This document shows, piece after piece, positions 57,449-64,000 of a DNA stretch of 64,000 nucleotides. The position numbers were made by a program, and so were the translations under genes. The DNA comes from Pseudomonas graminis. GTDB lineage: Bacteria > Pseudomonadota > Gammaproteobacteria > Pseudomonadales > Pseudomonadaceae. The first letter of the stretch is position 1, and every line of letters starts with the position of its first letter. The notes under the pieces were generated by a model. The model was not told the DNA's origin. It was given only the letters and a program-made list of their open reading frames with translations, and did no database searches. The DNA is taken from assembly GCF_002093745.1 (NCBI RefSeq), contig NZ_MTSB01000016.1:1-64000 (forward strand). Reading direction: 5' to 3'.

Positions 57449-60206
57449 AAAGAACCGGCTGAGCCGTTGGCTGGGCCGTGGCGAAGCGCCGCCCGAAAGC
57501 CAGGCGTTGTCCGTGCCAAGCGAGCCTGAGCCGATCGGTGCCGACCTTTACGTGTTGCTCGATGACGAGGGCGGGATCCAGAGCGTTAGCCCGCACCTGT
57601 CGGCGCGGCTGGGCATCGTCGCACCGGCATTTGCCACCCAGCGATTGATGCATTTGCTGTTGCCCAACAGCGCACTGGTCATTGAAGGTGTGCCGAGCGA
57701 TTGGCAGGGGCACATGCTCGACCTGGATTTCAAAAGTGTCGACGCTCCTGTGTTGCATGCCCGTGGCTGGGTGCAGGCCCGTGGAAAGGGCTGGCTGTTG
57801 CAGTTGCTCGATATCAGCGACTTGATGGAAGAAGCCAGTGCCGCCCGCAGCCGCCAGCAATGCCTGCGTTTTGCCGGGCAGATGGCCGAGCGTGTGCGCG
57901 CGTGCAGCGTGGACCGTCTGACGGCGGTGGTGACCGAGCAACTGGAAGAACTGGCTCAGCTTTGGCGTATTCCCTGCGTGGCGCTGGTATTGCCGGAAAT
58001 CAGTGGCGTGGGCTGGCGCGTCTACTGTCAGTACAGCGCGCACACGGCGCCGGAGCTGTGGCAGGTCGGGCAGCGATTAGGCGTCGCGCTGGATATGTTC
58101 GATGCCGATACCACGCGTCAACTAAGGTTTGGCAGCGGTATCGATCAAGGGGCGCTGCAAAGCGCCTTCGGCAACGCTGACGGATTCCTGATCCCCCACA
58201 GCCGCGACAACGTTGCCAAGGCCTGGCTGATGTTCGGCTTCTATAATCCGCATCAGCAGGCCCCGGACCTCGGGGAGCGCGAGTGGCTGAACCTGTGCTC
58301 GGCGCTGGCCGGCCCGGTGCTGTTCCGTTTGTCCGAGCAACACAATCGGCATCATGTAGAGCGTCTGGCGGTGCTTCAGGACCTGTTGGGCACCGGCTGG
58401 TGGGAGTTGATTCCCGCCCGTGACGAGATGCTGCTGGCCCCGCAACTGGCGCGCAGCCTGCGCCTCGGCAATCGGGTCGAGAGCCTGTCGCGTGCGGACT
58501 GGCTGGCGCTGATTCACCCGGCTGACCGCCAGGAGCTGTCCAGTCGTCTGGCGCAGTTGCGTGACAAAGGCACGCCGCTGTTGCTTTGCGTGCGTCTTGT
58601 GCAAAGCGATCCCGCTCAGGAAACTCTCTGGTTTCGTATTCAGGGCCAGGCGTTGATCAGCGGGCAGGTGCAGCGCGTACTCGGTTTCATGCTGGATGTC
58701 AGCGATATCAAGAATCAGGAAACCGAAGCGGCTGCGGCGCACGCCAGGCTGGACAACCTGATTGCCAGTTCGCCTGCCGTGATCTACGTGCAGCGTTATG
58801 ACCATGGCAATCTGGAGCCGACTTTTTTCAGCGACAGCCTCACGCCGTTGCTGGGCTGGACATTGGCCGACTGCACCGAGGGGCAACTGGCGGAATACAT
58901 CCATCCCGAAGACCGGGACATCTGGTTCGAGCGCAACCGGCAGTTGTTACGCGAGGGTGTTGTCAGCCGACGCTACCGGTTGCGCGACAAGAGTGGCAAC
59001 TACCACTGGCTGCTGGACGAGGCGCGCTTGCTGCGTGACGACCTCGGCATGCCGGTGGAGGCGGTCGGTTTGTGGCTGGACGTGACCGACGCCACCCTGG
59101 CGGCCGAGCAAGTGCGCCAGAGTGAAGAGCGCTACCGCATTCTGGTCGAGGACTCTCCGGCGATGATCTGCCGCTATTCCCCGGACCTGGTGCTCAGTTT
59201 CGGCAACCGCCCGCTGGCCAACTACATGGAATGCACGCCGGAGCAACTGACCGGTATCAATCTGGGGGACTGGCTCTCGGACGAACAGCGCGAGGCGTTC
59301 ATCCGGCGCATCGGCCAGTTGACCCCGGAAGCACCGCTGAGCACCGAAGAAATCTGTATCGAACTGCCCGGTCGCGAGTACGCCTGGTGGGTGTGGGCCG
59401 ACCGGGGGATTTTCGATGAGCATGGCACGCTGGTCGAAGTGCAGGCGGTGGGCCGCGACAACACCGATGTGCGCCGTTCCAGGATGCAGTTGAACCAGAG
59501 CGCGAAGATGGCGACGCTTGGCGAAATGTCCACCGGGCTGGCGCATGAGATCAATCAGCCGCTCAATGTCATGCGCATGGCGGTGGTCAACGTCCTCAAG
59601 CGCCTGGGCCGGGGCGAGGTGGATATCGACTACCTCACCGAAAAGCTCAACCGTATCGATGCCCAGGTGCAGCGCGCCGCTCGAGTGGTCGACCACATGC
59701 GTGTGTTCGGTCGGCGTTCCGAAGTGGAGGAGCAACTGTTCGACCCGGCGCAGGCGGTGGAGGGCACGATCTCGATGCTCGCCGAAGGCATGAAAGGCCG
59801 GGGCGTGCAGTTGCGGGTCGGAAGCATGATCGACGCCGTGCAGGTCCGGGGGCATGTCGATCAGCTCGAACAGGTGCTGATCAACCTGGTGGTCAACGCG
59901 CGCGACGCCTTGCTGTCGCGCCGGGAAAAGGACCGGGATTTCGAGCCGTGGATCAGTGTCGACGCCGAGCGCGATGAAAACATCATCCGGCTAGTGGTCC
60001 AGGATAACGGCGGCGGTATTGACCCGCGTTTACTGGAGCGTATTTTCGAGCCGTTCTTCACCACCAAGCCGGTGGGCGTCGGCACCGGCCTGGGGTTGTC
60101 CGTCAGCTACGGCATTGTCGATCAGATGGGCGGGCAGCTCAGTGTCAGCAATGTGGACGAGGGCGCTCGCTTCAGCATCGAGCTGCCGATATTCAATGCG
60201 GTCTGA
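57438..60206 (+). CDS. pprA: PAS-domain sensor histidine kinase PprA
   Basis: Partner kinase of PprB. 922 residues with no membrane segment, so probably cytoplasmic. A divergent N-terminal part (1-300) is followed by at least three PAS/PAC units (about 320-430, 440-555, 565-680), HisKA with [15 protein letters not shown] (H703), N-box [13 protein letters not shown] and G boxes DNGGGID and [20 protein letters not shown]. The start is TTG 57438, which overlaps the tadF stop by 11 bases; no ATG exists close by, so the true start needs proof. The length fits PA4293 as I recall it. Confidence 0.88.
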   Translation: MPPEKNRLSRWLGRGEAPPESQALSVPSEPEPIGADLYVLLDDEGGIQSVSPHLSARLGIVAPAFATQRLMHLLLPNSALVIEGVPSDWQGHMLDLDFKSVDAPVLHARGWVQARGKGWLLQLLDISDLMEEASAARSRQQCLRFAGQMAERVRACSVDRLTAVVTEQLEELAQLWRIPCVALVLPEISGVGWRVYCQYSAHTAPELWQVGQRLGVALDMFDADTTRQLRFGSGIDQGALQSAFGNADGFLIPHSRDNVAKAWLMFGFYNPHQQAPDLGEREWLNLCSALAGPVLFRLSEQHNRHHVERLAVLQDLLGTGWWELIPARDEMLLAPQLARSLRLGNRVESLSRADWLALIHPADRQELSSRLAQLRDKGTPLLLCVRLVQSDPAQETLWFRIQGQALISGQVQRVLGFMLDVSDIKNQETEAAAAHARLDNLIASSPAVIYVQRYDHGNLEPTFFSDSLTPLLGWTLADCTEGQLAEYIHPEDRDIWFERNRQLLREGVVSRRYRLRDKSGNYHWLLDEARLLRDDLGMPVEAVGLWLDVTDATLAAEQVRQSEERYRILVEDSPAMICRYSPDLVLSFGNRPLANYMECTPEQLTGINLGDWLSDEQREAFIRRIGQLTPEAPLSTEEICIELPGREYAWWVWADRGIFDEHGTLVEVQAVGRDNTDVRRSRMQLNQSAKMATLGEMSTGLAHEINQPLNVMRMAVVNVLKRLGRGEVDIDYLTEKLNRIDAQVQRAARVVDHMRVFGRRSEVEEQLFDPAQAVEGTISMLAEGMKGRGVQLRVGSMIDAVQVRGHVDQLEQVLINLVVNARDALLSRREKDRDFEPWISVDAERDENIIRLVVQDNGGGIDPRLLERIFEPFFTTKPVGVGTGLGLSVSYGIVDQMGGQLSVSNVDEGARFSIELPIFNAV

Positions 60207-60215
60207 ATGGCCGGT

Positions 60216-62246
60216 CTAGATGACCAGCGTCGCCTGACCCAGATGACAGCTCAAATTGGCGCCGACATCCGCTGGCGCCACGCCCAGCCCAAGGGACTGA
60301 AACAAGGGGTCGACCACCGACGTCAGCAGCGGCTTGAGGGTGCTTTCGACGATACCGCCCAGCGCCAGGGTCAGGCTGCTCAGCACTGACGCCGCCCCGG
60401 TGATGACATTGCCCAGCACGGTACTGGTTGCAGGCTTGTAGACATCCACCTTGACGCCCGATACCACGCCGTTCAGCACGCTGCTGGGCAGCGTGGTGGC
60501 GATACCTGGCTGGAAGTACGGGAACTGGGTGATCTCCGGCAGGCCGGGTGAGCTGAAGGTCCGGTCGGTCGCCGCCGAACCGCTCAGCGGCGATTGGCTG
60601 ACGGTGTCGAAGCTGAGGCCGATGCCGCCACCGCCAAAGGGGGTGCGCGCGGTGCAACTTCCCACGGTAAGTATTTTCTGGCAGATCTGGGTGCCGATGT
60701 CGAGCACCGGGAGGGGCCGTGCAGTGACGGCTGACGGGTCGGTGCTGGCGGGGAAGGCATTGGCATCCGTGATCAGTCCGATCTTGGCGCTGAGCAACGC
60801 CGCTTCGGTGTGAACGTTGAGGGTTTTGTGGGTGTTGCTGGTGCAAGTAAAACCGGTGACATAACTGTCGGCGCTGGCCAGCGACAGGCTGAGGTCTATT
60901 TTCGGTCCGGCGCTGGACGACGTGCCTGATGTCAAAAACCTGAAGTCGGTGACCATGCAACTGGTCAGGCCCAGCGCGCAGGTGGTGGAACCCAGCACAC
61001 CTGCGATGTTCAGGCTCAAGGCGTTATTGAGAATAGGCGTCAGGCTGCCAACCACCGAGGTGGTGGTGTTGACCAGCGAGGTGATAGTGCCCAGCATCGG
61101 CAGATTGATCGACACCAGCGCACGCATCTGCGCGGTCCGCACGTAGATCCGGTTGGCGCCGGTCTTGGGGTTGAGCGGGTCGATCTTGCTGGGGTCGCCG
61201 ATGGCTGACAGCTGAGGCGGTTCGATTACCTGAATGCGCGTCGTCACTTGCGCCAGGCCCCCCACATTGATCTGCGTCGCGGCCGAAATGCCATTCTTGT
61301 CATTGGCCAGTTGCGCGAGTCCCTGGACCAGGTCGATCAGGCGCAGGTTGGTGTTCAAGGCTGCGATATCCGAGCTTCCCTGTATCGACAGCAACTCCCC
61401 CAGTACCACCTTGGTGGTGCCGGTGGCCAGCTTCAACGCGTTCAGGCCCGCAATGGTGGCCGTGCCGCTCAATGTGCCGCTGGGGTCAAGCACGTTGATG
61501 GCAGTCTGAATCAACTGGCTGACCGAAACGGAGGTGGCAAGCACGTCGCTGTAGCCCACCGCCGTTATATTAAGGTCGGTCTTGAGCCGGTTCAGGTAGT
61601 TCAGCAGGCTCACGTCGGTACTGGCGATGCCTTGCCAGTTGGCGACGCTGAGGTTGAGAGAGCCGCCCAAAAGACTGCCAATGACCGGGTTCAGAATGGC
61701 TGCCCGGGTGCTGTCCACCGTCAAGGCAGCGCTGCGAATGGTCAGTGCCGCCAGCGGTGCAGCGCTCGCGGCGACCGCCGTGGCGCTGAGGGTGATGTCC
61801 ACCGGGGTCGGCGTGCTGTCGAACAGGGCGCCGATACCGGCTGCAATACTGCGCGGCACCGGGTGCGCGGCGACGACCTGAATGGCTTGAGTCTGAGTGG
61901 AATCGGCAACAAATACACGCTGGCTCTGAATGCCCAGGGACAGCGCGCCGCACCGGGTCACCAGTGTTCGCCCGCCGGAGTTAGGCGTAAAGCCGTTACG
62001 CGTGGCGCTCTGACTGGCGTATTCGGGTGCGGTGGCCGCGCCGCTGCAGGTGCCTCTGCGCCCGGCAGCTTCCAGCGCGGCGATGTCCGCGATTCGCTGC
62101 AGCGAGCGTTTCTCCAGATACAGCCTGCCGCTGTCCACCACCACCAGCGCACACAGCAGCGCCAGCCCGAGGGTCAGCGCCGCCGTCAGGCCGATGGCGC
62201 CGCGCTGCCGGGCGGCTGACGTCGCATAACGATTCAGGTGGGACAT
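60216..62246 (-). CDS. tadG: TadG-like Tad pilus protein
   Basis: 676 residues. N-terminal R-QRGAIGL followed by a membrane helix (about 18-40, TAALTLGLALLCALVVVDSG) and RLYLEKRSLQRIADIAALEA, which mark the Tad/TadG-like proteins. The rest is a long Ser/Thr/Val/Leu-rich beta-type domain, presumably periplasmic or outside. GAAGGAG stands before ATG 62246; the frame opens at 62276. It converges with pprA with nine bases between the stops. Confidence 0.85.
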   Translation of the reverse strand: MSHLNRYATSAARQRGAIGLTAALTLGLALLCALVVVDSGRLYLEKRSLQRIADIAALEAAGRRGTCSGAATAPEYASQSATRNGFTPNSGGRTLVTRCGALSLGIQSQRVFVADSTQTQAIQVVAAHPVPRSIAAGIGALFDSTPTPVDITLSATAVAASAAPLAALTIRSAALTVDSTRAAILNPVIGSLLGGSLNLSVANWQGIASTDVSLLNYLNRLKTDLNITAVGYSDVLATSVSVSQLIQTAINVLDPSGTLSGTATIAGLNALKLATGTTKVVLGELLSIQGSSDIAALNTNLRLIDLVQGLAQLANDKNGISAATQINVGGLAQVTTRIQVIEPPQLSAIGDPSKIDPLNPKTGANRIYVRTAQMRALVSINLPMLGTITSLVNTTTSVVGSLTPILNNALSLNIAGVLGSTTCALGLTSCMVTDFRFLTSGTSSSAGPKIDLSLSLASADSYVTGFTCTSNTHKTLNVHTEAALLSAKIGLITDANAFPASTDPSAVTARPLPVLDIGTQICQKILTVGSCTARTPFGGGGIGLSFDTVSQSPLSGSAATDRTFSSPGLPEITQFPYFQPGIATTLPSSVLNGVVSGVKVDVYKPATSTVLGNVITGAASVLSSLTLALGGIVESTLKPLLTSVVDPLFQSLGLGVAPADVGANLSCHLGQATLVI

Positions 62247-62417
62247 CAGCACTCCTTCGGCAACGCCGTCGCTCACTCACCCGTGTGAGGGGAGTGTAGT
62301 CAACGGTTCGGAAGCGCACTGGCAAGGTGCCAGATTTGAGAACGAGTGCCCGCTTGTGCAGGCACTTTTCAGTCAGTTGGCTCAGTCAGTTGGCTGACGC
62401 TATTGATCCGGTGCTGA

Positions 62418-63734
62418 TCAGTACTGATAACGCAGCACTGCGTGGGACAGGGCGCGCACCGCAAAAATACCGAGCAGCGCGGTCATTGCCGGTACGATCA
62501 GCCACCAGACCCGCACCGACATGGCCGGCAGGGCTTGCTTGCGTTGAATGAAGGCCAGGCTGGCGGCGCAGACGCAGAACGCCAGCAGCATTCCCGCCAG
62601 GATATCCGTTGGCCAGTGGACACCCAGATAAACCCGCGACAAGGCAATCGCCAGTGCCGGAATGCCGCCCACCAGCATCCAGGTCAGGCGCAAGCGGACC
62701 GGCTGGCCGCGTCCGGCCAGCACTGCAAGCGTCATGAACAGCGCAAAAGCCGCAGAGCTGTGTCCGCTGGGCATGCTGTAAGTGGTCAGCGGGTCGACCA
62801 GAACGTCCGGACGGGCGCGGGCAAAAAATGTTTTCAGCACGCCGTTGGCGACGGCGGTGCCTAACGTGGCCGCCAGAGCGAAAGCCGCATGGCGCCATTG
62901 TCTGGCAACCGCCAGGACGATGATCAGCAAAGACGCCGCGAGCAATTGGGCCTTGAAGTCGCCGATGCTGGTCACAAACAGCACGATGTTCTGCGCCGCT
63001 TCGCTGCGGTGTTCCTGAATGAGTGTCATCAGGCCGTTGTCGAAATCTGCGAGGTAAGGCCAGCCGATGAACAGCGCGGCAACCAGCGTCAGGCTGAGCC
63101 CGGAAATCAGCTTGGTCGCGTAACGTTTCTGGCGAATGCTGCTTTGAATGCTCAGCCCGAACAGAATGGCCAGCCCGGCACCGACCACCGCCGCTTCAGG
63201 CCAGAAACCTTCCGGCAGCGGCAGGCGAATGGCCGCACCAGCTGCCCAGCCCGGCATCAGGTAGGCAATCGACCAGCCTGCGGCGGCCAGCACGCTGACG
63301 GCGATAAAGCGCGGCAGCGGCATGTCGCACATGCCGGCGATCATTGGCAGCATCGGCCGCAAAGGTCCGATAAAACGGCCTACCAGCAGGCTCGCGATAC
63401 CGTAACGATGGAAGTAGTTTTCGGCGCCGGCCATCCACTCCGGGTGCGTGCGCAGGCCTGGCAGTTGACGGATGTTCTGATGAAAGCGTCGGCCAATGAA
63501 GTAAGACACTGCATCCCCGAGCAGCCCGCCCAGAAACCCCAGCAACAGCACCTCGCTCAACGGCAGAATGCCGCTACCGGCGAGGGCTGCAATGGCGAAC
63601 ATGATCACTGTCCCCGGCACGACGATGCCGACAATGGCGACACATTCAGTGAAGGCGACTAAAAAGATCGCCACCGCCACCCAGGAAGGGTTTGCCGTCA
63701 GCCAGCCGGTCATGCCATTGAGCAGGTCGCCCAT
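62418..63734 (-). CDS. DedA family / PAP2 phosphatase fusion membrane protein
   Basis: 438 residues joining two membrane enzymes. Residues about 1-200 are DedA/SNARE-associated (ECVAIVGIVVPGTVIMFAIA; LGDAVSYFIGRRF; GRFIGPLRPMLPMIAGM). Residues about 215-438 are a PAP2-type lipid phosphatase with motifs KTFFARARP, SMPSGHSSAAF and SRVYLGVHWPTD, all with catalytic residues. It probably handles undecaprenyl or other lipid phosphate in the inner membrane, with DedA moving the lipid; that role is inference from the family. Only three bases separate it from the upstream partial gene. Confidence 0.92.
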   Translation of the reverse strand: MGDLLNGMTGWLTANPSWVAVAIFLVAFTECVAIVGIVVPGTVIMFAIAALAGSGILPLSEVLLLGFLGGLLGDAVSYFIGRRFHQNIRQLPGLRTHPEWMAGAENYFHRYGIASLLVGRFIGPLRPMLPMIAGMCDMPLPRFIAVSVLAAAGWSIAYLMPGWAAGAAIRLPLPEGFWPEAAVVGAGLAILFGLSIQSSIRQKRYATKLISGLSLTLVAALFIGWPYLADFDNGLMTLIQEHRSEAAQNIVLFVTSIGDFKAQLLAASLLIIVLAVARQWRHAAFALAATLGTAVANGVLKTFFARARPDVLVDPLTTYSMPSGHSSAAFALFMTLAVLAGRGQPVRLRLTWMLVGGIPALAIALSRVYLGVHWPTDILAGMLLAFCVCAASLAFIQRKQALPAMSVRVWWLIVPAMTALLGIFAVRALSHAVLRYQY

Positions 63735-63737
63735 GGG

Positions 63738-64000
63738 TCAGTTTCCTTGATCGAGAAGTAGGTAGTCGCGGCCTTCGACCTGGCCGCGTCTGAGAGGGTT
63801 CCGTGTGCAGAAACGGGCATAGCCCGAATCCACGAAGCGGTACATCAAGTGTTCGTCGCGTCCGCTGGGGATGCCCAGGCGGGTGGTCTGGATAATGCAC
63901 TCGGGCGCCTGGCCGACATCCTCGACCAGCAGCTTGTGAGGGTCGAAACGCCTGGCGTCCCATTCGGGGACTTTCAGGCCAAGGGCCTTGCACAGCAGCG
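63738..64000 (-). CDS. 3' end of an unrecognised gene
   Basis: The last 87 codons or so of a minus-strand gene whose start lies beyond the window. Readable parts include LLCKALGLKVPEWDARRF, CIIQTTRLGIPSGRDEHLMY and ARFCTRNPLRRG, ending LLLDQGN. I do not recognise a family. Three bases separate its stop from the DedA-PAP2 start, so it is probably the upstream gene of the same operon. Confidence 0.7.
   Translation of the reverse strand, partial: LLCKALGLKVPEWDARRFDPHKLLVEDVGQAPECIIQTTRLGIPSGRDEHLMYRFVDSGYARFCTRNPLRRGQVEGRDYLLLDQGN

Overview
The window looks like chromosomal DNA of a fluorescent or plant-associated Pseudomonas (P. syringae / P. fluorescens lineage). Three things point there. 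The gene order dusB-fis-purH-purD-retS, DUF3426-prmA-accC-accB-aroQ-dsbD and speA-yciH-Nudix-DUF2333-GGDEF regulator matches what I remember of P. aeruginosa PAO1 (roughly PA4839-PA4856). The window carries a Tad/Flp pilus system with its PprAB regulators. The intergenic repeats are REP/REPIN sequences of Pseudomonas type. All identifications come from reading sequence and from memory of families; no database search was run.

Layout. 1-1740: a tandem array of a 178-bp unit, each unit holding one inverted REP pair; it starts before the window. 1746-9313: cobalamin (corrin ring) genes as two divergent, tightly overlapping operons, cobL-cbiD-cobK on the minus strand and cobG-cobH-cobI-cobJ on the plus strand, with CobJ fused to a CbiG/CobE-like region. 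9660-12537: four consecutive plus-strand genes that I do not recognise but that share motifs with each other, so they look like a tandem family of divergent paralogs. This is the strongest candidate for an undescribed system. 12544-27479: minus-strand housekeeping genes (marC, retS, purD, purH, fis, dusB, a zinc-ribbon protein, prmA, accC, accB, aroQ, dsbD).

27576-36080: the Tad machine (DUF3613 protein, tadD, tadC, tadB, tadA, tadZ, rcpA, rcpC), the divergent pilin gene flp and a receiver-only regulator. 36084-45066: pbpC, a small membrane protein gene, a second REPIN tandem array (about 184-bp unit) and an alpha-2-macroglobulin-like lipoprotein gene. 45423-49135: a MATE exporter, a lipoprotein esterase and a shortened orphan VgrG. 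49373-55501: speA, yciH, a Nudix hydrolase, a DUF2333 protein and a GcbA-like diguanylate cyclase.

55507-62246: the rest of the pilus system (pprB, prepilin peptidase fppA, tadF-like pseudopilin, pprA, tadG). The Tad genes are thus split into two blocks about 19 kb apart. 62418-64000: a DedA-PAP2 fusion and the 3' end of an unrecognised gene.

Functional links. The Tad blocks together give the pilin, peptidase, secretin, ATPase, platform proteins, minor pilins and a dedicated two-component system. RetS (surface/planktonic switch), GcbA (c-di-GMP) and PprAB all concern attachment, so the window is rich in surface-lifestyle control.
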